DNA of 37,978 bases from a virus, in the IMG/VR virus record IMGVR_UViG_3300037234_000381, positions 1 through 37,978 of that record; one strand, given 5' to 3'. The notes beneath the pieces are model-generated. The model searched no databases. It saw only the letters and a program-made list of their open reading frames with translations, and was not told the origin of the DNA. Of the stretch, positions 12,255-18,295 are shown piece after piece. Positions within the stretch are counted from its first letter, which is position 1. Every line of letters starts with the position of its first letter. The translations under genes and the position numbers were made by a program.

Positions 12255-12298
12255 GTAAACTCCTATTTGTTAGTGTACCTTAATTATAACTTAATAAA
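12255..12298 (-). promoter_or_regulatory. Promoter of the minus-strand early operon
   Basis: TATAAT on the minus strand (about 12277-12282, within AAGTTATAATTAAGG) is followed by TAGGAG and the ATG at 12254. Sixteen bases upstream is TTCAAT, a weak -35. It does not carry the ACCC-TTG/AACGCAATCA module. Confidence 0.55.
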
Positions 12299-12308
12299 AG
12301 ATAAATTG

Positions 12309-12349
12309 AAGATAATTTAATTAAAATTAATAAAAATTAAATTAATCTT
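12309..12349. repeat. AT-rich inverted repeat, possible operator or origin element
   Basis: AAGATAATTTAATT and AATTAAATTAATCTT are near-perfect inverted copies (one extra base) separated by 12 A/T bases. It lies between the divergent early promoters. Confidence 0.6.
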
Positions 12350-12359
12350 ATAAAAACCC

Positions 12360-12408
12360 TTGTTTTCTATTTTCATTAAGCTATACTTTAGAAAACGCAA
12401 TCAAGGAG
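12360..12408 (+). promoter_or_regulatory. Early promoter with AACGCAATCA leader
   Basis: ACCC, TTGTTT (12360-12365), 16 bases, TATACT (12382-12387), six bases, then AACGCAATCAAGGAG (from 12394). Transcription would start at the conserved 10-mer. Controls the plus-strand early operon. Confidence 0.85.
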
Positions 12409-12414
12409 AATAAC

Positions 12415-12591
12415 ATGACTAGAGAATATGATTTGATTTCTAAGGGGTACGGCTTGAGGGGCATCAGTCGTAAGGCTAGGATTGATATAGAAGTTGCAAA
12501 AGAAGAGGCTAAGGCACTTCGTGAGCGTGGATTTTACGCTCAAATAATTTCTTGCAGAGATGGTCATTTTATTTTCACCAAAAAGAAATAA
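12415..12591 (+). CDS. Early protein (58 aa), paralogue of the gene at 8930
   Basis: First gene of the plus-strand operon. Product begins MTREYDLISKGYG and ends HFIFTKKK; it aligns along its whole length with the 60-aa product of 8930-9112 on the other strand. The helix EVAKEEAKALRERGFYAQI matches DAKAKAVEFRKNGKFAQV. The ATG at 12415 is seven bases after AAGGAG. Unknown function; being first in two operons suggests a very early role. Confidence 0.75.
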   Translation: MTREYDLISKGYGLRGISRKARIDIEVAKEEAKALRERGFYAQIISCRDGHFIFTKKK

Positions 12592-12593
12592 CA

Positions 12594-12648
12594 AACGCAA
12601 TCAAGACAACTATTCGGAATTACCCAATAGTTCAATCAAGGAGATACA
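12594..12648 (+). promoter_or_regulatory. Second leader copy with hairpin
   Basis: Directly after the stop codon at 12591, AACGCAATCAAG is followed by a hairpin (AACTATT/AATAGTT, 12608-12632) and a second CAATCAAGGAG before the ATG at 12649. No promoter is seen; it looks like a duplicated leader split by a stem-loop. Confidence 0.65.
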
Positions 12649-12828
12649 ATGTTAAATCAACAACAAATAGAAAGCCTAGTGGACAAAGTGGAGACACTAG
12701 AAACTAGAATAGAGCTACTAGAAAAAATGGTAAGCTCCACAAAGACCGACCAACAAAGGGAGTACTCAAGAAGAGAGGCTAATCAAAAAAGATATTTAGC
12801 GGAATCCTTGGGGATGAAAAAATGTTAA
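12649..12828 (+). CDS. Coiled-coil miniprotein (59 aa)
   Basis: Residues 3-30 (QQQIESLVDKVETLETRIEL, then LEKMV) show Leu/Val/Ile at heptad positions, so a dimeric or trimeric coiled coil is likely. The rest is polar and basic. AAGGAG lies five bases before the ATG. The stop overlaps the next gene. The first 12 bases are repeated at the start of the next gene. Confidence 0.7.
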   Translation: MLNQQQIESLVDKVETLETRIELLEKMVSSTKTDQQREYSRREANQKRYLAESLGMKKC

Positions 12829-12917
12829 ATCAAACGATAATCAAAAAGAACCAAACGCTGGCTAAGGCTCAGAACCCTACCCTAGTTAAACTGCTTAGAG
12901 ATAAGGGGGCTATCTAA
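12822..12917 (+). CDS. Basic miniprotein (31 aa)
   Basis: Starts MLNQ like the gene it overlaps, then a basic segment (IIKKNQTLAKAQNPTLVKLL). Its stop overlaps the next start (TAATG). A GGGG four to eight bases before the ATG can serve as ribosome site. Short, but well embedded in a coupled chain. Confidence 0.5.
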   Translation: MLNQTIIKKNQTLAKAQNPTLVKLLRDKGAI

Positions 12918-13132
12918 TGGGACAAGTAACAAATATTGAACAATTAGCAATTAAGCAAGGGGTACAGATAGAAGCCCTAGAATGGTTCTTTGAGTATGTA
13001 AACGAGCACTCTAACCCTACTATCGAGAAAGCTGTTGAAAAGCTAGATGACCTTGGGAGAGAATTACACAAAGAGGTTCTTATTGAGCTTTTTGAAAAAC
13101 AGAACGCACCTTACAAATGGAGTCACGACTAA
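12917..13132 (+). CDS. Hypothetical protein (71 aa)
   Basis: Unknown acidic helical protein (TNIEQLAIKQGVQIEALEWF, then TIEKAVEKLDDLGRELH). The stop overlaps the ERF start by TAATG. May be a small partner of the annealing protein, on position only. Confidence 0.65.
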   Translation: MGQVTNIEQLAIKQGVQIEALEWFFEYVNEHSNPTIEKAVEKLDDLGRELHKEVLIELFEKQNAPYKWSHD

Positions 13133-13758
13133 TGGTTAAGAAAGAAGAAACCGCACCTATTCCAACAAATGTTTACGCTTGTTTGAATAAGGTACAAACA
13201 GAATTAAACGCCCCTAAGAATCAAACTAACGCTTTTGGTAAATATAAGTATAGAAGCTGTGAGGATATTTTAGAGGGTGTTAAAGGACTTCTAAAAGAGG
13301 TTGGGTGTGTGATTGTAATCAGTGATACAATAGAGGCTGTAAGTGACAGGATTTATGTTAAAGCGACAGCTAAATTTGTATCAATGGAATCAGGTGAGTC
13401 TGTAGAAAGTACCGCATTCGCAAGAGAAGAACTCTCCAAGGCTGGAATGGCTCTACCACAAGTAACAGGGTCAACCTCCTCTTATGCAAGAAAGTACGCT
13501 CTTAACGGCCTCCTACTTTGTGATGATTCAAAAGATGCTGACTCTATGGATAACTCACAATCAGGAACCACTCCCCCACCAACACAGAATAAAAATGATG
13601 GTGACGATAAAGAGTGGATGGATAACATAAGTAAAACAAAGGCTATTCATTATGGCAAAGAAAAGAAAATGTCAGGTGAGGAAGTTGTGAAAATGGCTAG
13701 AACCACTTACAAAGTAAGCACTAAAATTGCAGATGAAATCAAAGAGGCTTTAAAATGA
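13132..13758 (+). CDS. erf: ERF-family single-strand annealing protein (208 aa)
   Basis: Promotes annealing of complementary DNA strands, used by phages such as P22 for recombination and genome circularisation. The ERF signature is clear: FGKYKYRSCEDILEGVKGLL at residues about 27-46, an internal beta region (VKATAKFVSMESGESVESTA), and TGSTSSYARKYALNGLLLCD. A polar linker and a short helical C-terminus follow. The ATG at 13132 overlaps the previous stop and has GGAG nine bases upstream; a longer frame from 13117 would destroy that spacing. Followed by the Gp157-like gene with ATGA overlap. Confidence 0.9.
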   Translation: MVKKEETAPIPTNVYACLNKVQTELNAPKNQTNAFGKYKYRSCEDILEGVKGLLKEVGCVIVISDTIEAVSDRIYVKATAKFVSMESGESVESTAFAREELSKAGMALPQVTGSTSSYARKYALNGLLLCDDSKDADSMDNSQSGTTPPPTQNKNDGDDKEWMDNISKTKAIHYGKEKKMSGEEVVKMARTTYKVSTKIADEIKEALK

Positions 13759-14258
13759 ACATCTACCAAATAGAGCAAGCCCTAAGGGATGTAATTGAAA
13801 ACGGAATTTGTATAGATATGGATACAGGGGAAGTTCTCTTTGATGAATCCAGCCTAAACGAGCTAGAAATTACAAAGGATGAAAAACTATTAGCTTACGC
13901 AAAGGTGATTAGGGAAAAAATAACTTTTGAAAAAGCATTGAAGGAGCAAGCAGAAAGTATTGCACTTAGAAGAAAGATTCTAAACAATACAATTGAAGAG
14001 CTAAAGGAGAGGGTGATAAAATACAGCCCTGACAGGAAAGCCCTTGAGGATAAGCAAATCAAAATCACATTTGCAAAAGGTTCTGAATCCTTGAAATACT
14101 CAGACACCTACGAAATGGAAAACCTCTCCCCTGAATATATTATTACAAAACCACCTGTAAGGAGTGCCGATGCCAAAATGATACTTGCAGACTTGAAAAA
14201 AGGCGTTAAACTTGAGGGTGTTACTCTAGTGCGTAAGGCACAAGTGAGGATTAAATAA
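13755..14258 (+). CDS. Gp157-like protein (167 aa)
   Basis: Matches the pattern of the siphovirus Gp157 family: an N-terminal helix, the strand-turn ENGICIDMDTGEVLFD, a long helical hairpin (KLLAYAKVIREKITFEKALK, ALRRKILNNTIEELKERVIK) and a C-terminal KITFAKGSESLKY...ITKPPVRSADAKMI region. The family is usually beside annealing proteins and is thought to assist recombination or to counter host interference; its biochemical role is not settled. Overlaps the ERF stop (ATGA). Confidence 0.8.
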   Translation: MNIYQIEQALRDVIENGICIDMDTGEVLFDESSLNELEITKDEKLLAYAKVIREKITFEKALKEQAESIALRRKILNNTIEELKERVIKYSPDRKALEDKQIKITFAKGSESLKYSDTYEMENLSPEYIITKPPVRSADAKMILADLKKGVKLEGVTLVRKAQVRIK

Positions 14259-14425
14259 TGAGCTGTCATGGTGAATTTAAAGTCAGTACTGAGTTAAGCC
14301 ACAAGAACTGTGACGATTGCGGTTGCTTTGTGGATAGTGCAGGTTTTAGCGTAGAGCAGTGTTGTATCTATTCACCTCGTGTCTGTGAAAAATGCGATGA
14401 CCAACCTTGTGATAAGAGCTGTTAA
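14258..14425 (+). CDS. Cys-rich miniprotein (55 aa)
   Basis: Eleven cysteines in 55 residues: CDDCGCF in the middle, CC, then CEKCDDQPCDKSC at the end. The paired C-x-x-C motifs fit zinc or another metal. Start overlaps the Gp157-like stop (TAATG). Function unknown. Confidence 0.65.
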   Translation: MSCHGEFKVSTELSHKNCDDCGCFVDSAGFSVEQCCIYSPRVCEKCDDQPCDKSC

Positions 14426-14593
14426 ATGAGCGTTAAAATAATGATACTAGCAGAAGAGGTTAAGACCACACACGGCACTTTTTACAAAGGTGCTTGTGTA
14501 GAGGTGGAAGATAGCCCAAAGCTACAAAAAGCAGAAACAGAGGGGTTGATTGAGTATTGTAACCCTAACCAAGTGGGGTTGTTTGATGTCTGA
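14426..14593 (+). CDS. Hypothetical protein (55 aa)
   Basis: Small beta-strand protein with TTHGTFYKGACVEVED, resembling an SH3-like barrel, followed by a helix. Starts on the base after the preceding stop. Eight-base overlap with the next gene. Unknown. Confidence 0.6.
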   Translation: MSVKIMILAEEVKTTHGTFYKGACVEVEDSPKLQKAETEGLIEYCNPNQVGLFDV

Positions 14594-14765
14594 GCAAGAG
14601 GAAATTGAAGCGTTCAAAAAGATACTATTAAAACATAATATCAAAATGGATATTTGGGGGTGCGGTTGCTGTGGTTCCCCTGACATAACAATGGAGTATG
14701 AGGGTGAACACGTTCTTTGTACTTCGGGTGAGGAAATTAAAATGATAGATGTTAAAGATGAGTAA
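14586..14765 (+). CDS. Cys-motif miniprotein (59 aa)
   Basis: Helical start (EQEEIEAFKKILLKHNIKMD) followed by WGCGCCGSPDITMEYEGE, a Cys/Gly turn and beta-hairpin probably binding metal. The ATG at 14586 is inside the end of the upstream gene. Unknown function; it is one of several Cys-rich miniproteins in this operon. Confidence 0.65.
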   Translation: MSEQEEIEAFKKILLKHNIKMDIWGCGCCGSPDITMEYEGEHVLCTSGEEIKMIDVKDE

Positions 14766-15024
14766 AGAATCTAAATACGATATTTGGGTAACTGGTCTTG
14801 ATGAGGATGGGGAGCCTCACACAATAAAAGTGGATTGGTACGCCATAGTTGAGAATCAGACTGTCACCTCTGCTGTTGAGCATTGCCTAAAAAAGGGTTT
14901 TAAGATGGGTGAAAGGTCAGGTGGTAAAACTTACGCCCAAGACTTAGACGATATGATTTGGAGCCTTGAGAGAGAAAAGAAACAAAAGGCTATGGTAAAG
15001 AAAGTTACGGATTGGATAGAATGA
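14758..15024 (+). CDS. Hypothetical protein (88 aa)
   Basis: Unknown alpha/beta protein (YDIWVTGLDEDGEPHTIKVD, then a basic helical end). Start at 14758 overlaps the upstream stop; an ATG three codons earlier is possible. The leader motif copy at 15045 follows the stop. Confidence 0.65.
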   Translation: MSKESKYDIWVTGLDEDGEPHTIKVDWYAIVENQTVTSAVEHCLKKGFKMGERSGGKTYAQDLDDMIWSLEREKKQKAMVKKVTDWIE

Positions 15025-15044
15025 AAGCTAAACGAATGAACACA

Positions 15045-15054
15045 AACGCAATCA
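15045..15054 (+). promoter_or_regulatory. Copy of the AACGCAATCA leader motif
   Basis: Exact 10-mer, then AAAGGAAATAAA and the ATG at 15066. No promoter is visible upstream, so this copy probably serves translation or RNA processing. Confidence 0.6.
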
Positions 15055-15065
15055 AAGGAAATAAA

Positions 15066-15347
15066 ATGGCAACAATAGCAGAAAGAAAAACTTTTAAGGT
15101 GTGGAAAGAAAGAGTCCATGTGAAAATTACAGAAAGAAAGAAGGAATATGTTAGCAAGGAGGACGGAACAAAGATTTTTAAAAGGTGCTGTGTTGGGAAA
15201 ATTTGCGCTAAGAAAAAGCCGGCTGATAGAAATGTAGTTCCAAAAGTGGGCGAAGAGTGTCACAGGTGCTACACTCAAGACTTAACAGGGTTTTTACCAA
15301 AGCCTACCTTTTTTGACTCTCAAACACTCACAAGGTTTGCTCTGTGA
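15066..15347 (+). CDS. Basic Cys-containing protein (93 aa)
   Basis: Lys/Arg-rich N-terminus (ERKTFKVWKERVHVKITERK) and a Cys region (KRCCVGKIC and ECHRCY, 20 residues apart) that would bind one zinc ion. The ATG at 15066 is preceded by the leader motif, which decides the start over an upstream ATG at 15012 inside the previous gene. Probable nucleic-acid binder, by composition only. Confidence 0.65.
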   Translation: MATIAERKTFKVWKERVHVKITERKKEYVSKEDGTKIFKRCCVGKICAKKKPADRNVVPKVGEECHRCYTQDLTGFLPKPTFFDSQTLTRFAL

Positions 15348-15544
15348 CTTTCTCAGACGATACATACAAAGCTTGGGACTCCCTACTTGCTCACATAGAG
15401 CTTGTAGGTGCTTTTGAGTTTTCCAAAGAAGTTTTTGCACTCTTGGGTGTAACTTGGACCATGCTACTTTCTGTTAAGATTCTCTTTTTTTTTTCCACTT
15501 GGTCAAAGCCAAAACACCCACATCAAATACAAGGCAGAATATGA
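15344..15544 (+). CDS. Single-span membrane protein (66 aa), GTG start
   Basis: A hydrophobic stretch, FALLGVTWTMLLSVKILFFF, spans the middle. The GTG at 15344 overlaps the previous stop (GTGA) with AAGG eight bases upstream. The segment LLAHIELVGA recurs as LTHIQLVGA in the 40-aa product at 17657, and 14 bases are identical. Unknown function. Confidence 0.55.
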   Translation: MTFSDDTYKAWDSLLAHIELVGAFEFSKEVFALLGVTWTMLLSVKILFFFSTWSKPKHPHQIQGRI

Positions 15545-16014
15545 GCATTTTAGAAAAAGACAAAGGGCTTGCTTTTCCACGGCATGAGAAGAAAAAGAAA
15601 GCTCCCTCTCCCCTACGCTCAAAGCCAAAGAAATATCAAAAGGCTACAGTGTCCGAGGAAATGCTCCAGAACCAATCAGAGGAAGCGTGTATCAAACATA
15701 ATTTAGATTATGACCATACGCCACAAGAGGTTTATCAATGGCTACTATCGGGCAGTGAGTATTGCCCCCCTGAAATAATTGCATATATCAAAAAGCTTTT
15801 GTGGGGTCGCCCTGATTTAGAACTTCTTAAAAAAATAGAAGGTACTGACTTTATGCTTTTGGGGCTCTTGGAGCTAAAGACTGACAGCCCACAAAGTAAA
15901 CTCAGAGCTACCCAAAAACGCTTCTTAAAAGGTAAAAACTTTGGAGTAGCTAGGGACAAGGAAGAAATAAATCAGTTTGTAGAAGACTTTAACAATTTTG
16001 AACTAGAAAATTAA
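15541..16014 (+). CDS. Hypothetical protein (157 aa)
   Basis: Basic, probably disordered start (HEKKKKAPSPLRSKPKKYQK) followed by a helical domain (EVYQWLLSGSEYCPPEIIAY, LLWGRPDLELLKKIEG). The ATG at 15541 overlaps the previous stop and follows AAGG. No known domain; a DNA-associated role would suit the basic tail. Confidence 0.65.
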   Translation: MSILEKDKGLAFPRHEKKKKAPSPLRSKPKKYQKATVSEEMLQNQSEEACIKHNLDYDHTPQEVYQWLLSGSEYCPPEIIAYIKKLLWGRPDLELLKKIEGTDFMLLGLLELKTDSPQSKLRATQKRFLKGKNFGVARDKEEINQFVEDFNNFELEN

Positions 16015-16043
16015 ACTATACTTTACTTATGACAACGCAATCA
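16015..16043 (+). promoter_or_regulatory. Possible promoter and leader-motif copy inside a gene start
   Basis: TTAAACTATACTT (with TATACT as -10) ends eight bases before the ATG at 16029, and the AACGCAATCA 10-mer (16034-16043) is codons 2-5 of that gene. The -35 is poor. The same 13 bases occur before the gene at 3447. Confidence 0.4.
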
Positions 16044-16364
16044 CTACTTAAAGAAATCAAGAATGATAAATATTCTAGGGCTACTATACAAGCCTTAGTT
16101 TCTCAATCTAGCCTTGCAGTTTCTCAATACCTCGCAAATATGCAAGACCCATCTAAGCACTCAGATTTAAATAGACAGCTTGCTTCTATTGTGGGTGAAT
16201 GGTACAGAATCCAACCCACTTTTGAGTTTGAGTTCCCTGATAATTTCATAGAGAGCGCAATCTTTGGAACGTGTGGTGATGTTGTCAGAGGTACTTTTCA
16301 CGACTTAGGCCTACATATAAACTTAAAGTTATCTAGAGAGCTTTATAAGTGGCTGTATGAGTAG
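16029..16364 (+). CDS. Hypothetical protein (111 aa), possibly leaderless
   Basis: Helical protein (SLLKEIKNDKYSRATIQALV) with no recognised domain. No ribosome site precedes the ATG at 16029; instead a -10 box lies eight bases upstream. The conserved AACGCAATCA is inside the coding region. The stop overlaps the next start. Confidence 0.6.
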   Translation: MTTQSLLKEIKNDKYSRATIQALVSQSSLAVSQYLANMQDPSKHSDLNRQLASIVGEWYRIQPTFEFEFPDNFIESAIFGTCGDVVRGTFHDLGLHINLKLSRELYKWLYE

Positions 16365-16533
16365 GCAACAAGCTTGGGTGGATGTGTTTCTAGACAACAC
16401 AGCTCACGAACGTAAAACAAACGGCATTCAGTCCGATATGGTTTTTAAAAACTCCATAAGATTCGCAAATGATTTTTTAATAGAATTTGATAATACATTC
16501 AAAAAGGAAGAAGATGGAAGAAAAAATTTATAA
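16357..16533 (+). CDS. Hypothetical protein (58 aa)
   Basis: Small protein (SRQQAWVDVFLDNTAHERKT) ending in a charged tail. Start overlaps the previous stop (ATGAGTAG); end overlaps the next gene by 20 bases. Unknown. Confidence 0.6.
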   Translation: MSRQQAWVDVFLDNTAHERKTNGIQSDMVFKNSIRFANDFLIEFDNTFKKEEDGRKNL

Positions 16534-16945
16534 AATAGCAATCGCAAACGCTGACAATGAAAACTTTGCAGGGGCTTACCTTTCAGGTAGTATTAAGGAT
16601 GAAGAAGGGGTGATGTTTCTAAATCTCAAAATGATAGCTGAACATGCCAACAACACAAAAGAATACATTGATGGAATACATGAGACAGTTGTTCACGAAT
16701 TTTGTCACCTTATGCAGGACTTTCTTAATAAAGATATGTCAGAACTTGAGACTGATAGAATACTAAAAGGATTGAATCCAGCTTGGGGTGAGCGTGATGA
16801 ACAGCCTGAGTTTTCAGTTTATGAACTTTTGGATTGGCTAGGAAAACAAGGCGACACTATCAAGAAAAAAGATATAGTACATTTATTTAGAGCAATGACT
16901 TCACAATATGCAGAGCATAGAAACATTCCACTTGCGGAAATTTAA
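16514..16945 (+). CDS. HExxH metallopeptidase-like protein (143 aa)
   Basis: Contains ETVVHEFCHLMQDF with H61-E62-x-x-H65, the zinc-binding motif of gluzincin-type metallopeptidases, preceded by a beta-strand (GVMFLNLKMIAEH) and followed by an acidic helix with Glu77/Glu79 that could supply a third ligand. The fold looks like a minimal SprT/ImmA-type domain. AAGGAAGA lies just before the ATG. Substrate unknown; cleavage of a host regulator is one possibility. Confidence 0.65.
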   Translation: MEEKIYKIAIANADNENFAGAYLSGSIKDEEGVMFLNLKMIAEHANNTKEYIDGIHETVVHEFCHLMQDFLNKDMSELETDRILKGLNPAWGERDEQPEFSVYELLDWLGKQGDTIKKKDIVHLFRAMTSQYAEHRNIPLAEI

Positions 16946-16958
16946 CAAAGGGTAAAAA

Positions 16959-17252
16959 ATGACAGAAATTGACAATCAAGAAGAACAACCAAACGAGGTG
17001 AAACTTACAGCTTATGAAAAGTTTCAATTGGATATTGAAAAGGCCAAGGAATCGGCTGAGATAATCGTAAACAAGGCGCTTGATGAAAGAGCCCTCAGGG
17101 AATCTATGGGTGTTGACCTCGAAGGTTTAGTTGAGAACCTAGAGGAGCAAAAGAATCGTTTGCTCACAACTGAGGAAGAGATTGAGGAAGAACTAGAGCC
17201 GATGGAAGACCTTGACCCTAGCCACCCTGAATATGTCCAGCCAATTGGATAA
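16959..17252 (+). CDS. Acidic coiled-coil protein (97 aa)
   Basis: Very acidic (TTEEEIEEELEPMEDLDPSH) with a central helix that could form a coiled coil. AAAGGG is seven bases before the ATG. Overlaps the RusA gene by 20 bases. Charge distribution would suit a DNA mimic, but this is only a possibility. Confidence 0.65.
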   Translation: MTEIDNQEEQPNEVKLTAYEKFQLDIEKAKESAEIIVNKALDERALRESMGVDLEGLVENLEEQKNRLLTTEEEIEEELEPMEDLDPSHPEYVQPIG

Positions 17253-17664
17253 ACTAGATTACAATCCTACCATTTTTATAAGTGGTAGGCATCCCTCTAA
17301 AAAGAACAGCCAAGAAATCAGGACTAAGTTTGTAGGTCGCAAAAGAGTTCGGTTTATCGGCCCATCAGATAGGTACCTAGCTTGGGAAAAAGGAGCTATA
17401 CTTGAGGCTAAACTAAAGTGGGCTCATCCAAAAATTAAAGTATGCAAAACCATACGCTATGATTTTATATTTGCAGATAATCGCAAAAAAGACAGTGGGA
17501 ATGCTTGTGAGGGTATTCAAGATATTTTCCAAAAAAAAGGAGTTGATGTTTTAGTAGATGACTCTTGGCAACTAACAGGATATGTAACGCATGGCGGTAG
17601 GCTTGCAAAAAAGGGTGAAGAGTGCGGGTGTCACATTACTTTTGAGGTATTAGAATATGAATAA
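17233..17664 (+). CDS. rusA: RusA-family Holliday junction resolvase (143 aa)
   Basis: Cleaves four-way DNA junctions left by recombination and replication, preparing DNA for packaging. Family motifs: FISGRHPSKKNS near the N-terminus; the metal-binding core with DSGNACEGIQDIF near residue 90; and VLVDDSWQLTG about 25 residues later, giving the conserved acidic set. The start is uncertain: ATG at 17233 has a weak ribosome site, and TTG at 17212 (150 aa) has GGAAG close by. Confidence 0.88.
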   Translation: MSSQLDKLDYNPTIFISGRHPSKKNSQEIRTKFVGRKRVRFIGPSDRYLAWEKGAILEAKLKWAHPKIKVCKTIRYDFIFADNRKKDSGNACEGIQDIFQKKGVDVLVDDSWQLTGYVTHGGRLAKKGEECGCHITFEVLEYE

Positions 17665-17779
17665 CATCCCAATCTTTAACGATACCAACAAAGTATTAAC
17701 ACACATCCAGCTTGTAGGTGCTGTGGTAAATGGAAAAATAGGAGTTTATAAACTTTTTACTCCCAAAGCGAAAAAATAA
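17657..17779 (+). CDS. Last gene of the plus operon (40 aa)
   Basis: Short protein with a central LTHIQLVGAVVNGKIGVYKL and basic tail. Start overlaps the end of rusA by eight bases. The segment HIQLVGA repeats in the 15344 product. Unknown. Confidence 0.5.
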   Translation: MNNIPIFNDTNKVLTHIQLVGAVVNGKIGVYKLFTPKAKK

Positions 17780-17815
17780 GTTATCTTGTAATTAATCATT
17801 GGTCTCCTTAGACTT

Positions 17816-17825
17816 TGATTGCGTT
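17816..17825 (-). promoter_or_regulatory. Copy of the AACGCAATCA motif beside the terminator
   Basis: Exact 10-mer on the minus strand directly after the T-run of the late-operon terminator, followed by AAGTCTAAGGAGACC and a 17-codon frame from ATG. It looks like a leader left from a lost gene or a landing site for one. Confidence 0.5.
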
Positions 17826-17862
17826 AAAAGCCCTCTTCCCTAATAAGTTGAGGGCTTTTTTT
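17826..17862. terminator. Bidirectional terminator between convergent operons
   Basis: AAAAGCCCTC pairs with GAGGGCTTTT over 10 bp with a 14-base loop and T-runs on both strands. It ends the plus early operon and the minus late operon and overlaps the endolysin stop codon. Confidence 0.9.
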
Positions 17863-18295
17863 ATGGATTGAAAAAATAAATTGACTCTACAAACTCTCTT
17901 GTAAATTCAATATGGCACCAAGTAGGCGTATTTATAAACGTTTCTACTCGCTTAATACCATAAGTAGCACCATGTTTTTTAATAAATTCCTGCAAGGGCT
18001 TAATATTACTTTCATCGTAATGCTTCAAGTCAAAAGCATAGCCGAACTTGTGAGAACTTCTTGAAGCTCCAGTAGTTGTGTGAATGTCTCTAAGCCCACT
18101 TTCTGAATATCTCCCACCGCTCACCCAATCATTGATTTTCAAAGCCTTTCCATAGTCATTTCTAAGATTGTCTAGTGATTGTAGGGCTTTCTCATCAAAG
18201 AGCTTAAAGGCGTACTCCCCTAGCTTGTCATAGGTTTTGGGAGTGACTAGCTCCTGAATAATAAAGTTGGTCGTTTTATATGTGTGATTTGGCAT
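17861..18295 (-). CDS. M15-family peptidase, endolysin (144 aa)
   Basis: Probable peptidoglycan peptidase. The zinc site of the M15A/M15_3 type is complete: SSHKFGYAFD with His82 and Asp89, and WCHIEF with His128. The preceding GGRYSESGLRD and GASRS match the fold. No signal peptide, so release to the periplasm would need a holin, which is not identified with certainty. It is the last gene of the late operon and overlaps the lipase gene by 20 bases. Length fits single-domain phage enzymes of this group. Confidence 0.88.
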   Translation of the reverse strand: MPNHTYKTTNFIIQELVTPKTYDKLGEYAFKLFDEKALQSLDNLRNDYGKALKINDWVSGGRYSESGLRDIHTTTGASRSSHKFGYAFDLKHYDESNIKPLQEFIKKHGATYGIKRVETFINTPTWCHIEFTREFVESIYFFNP

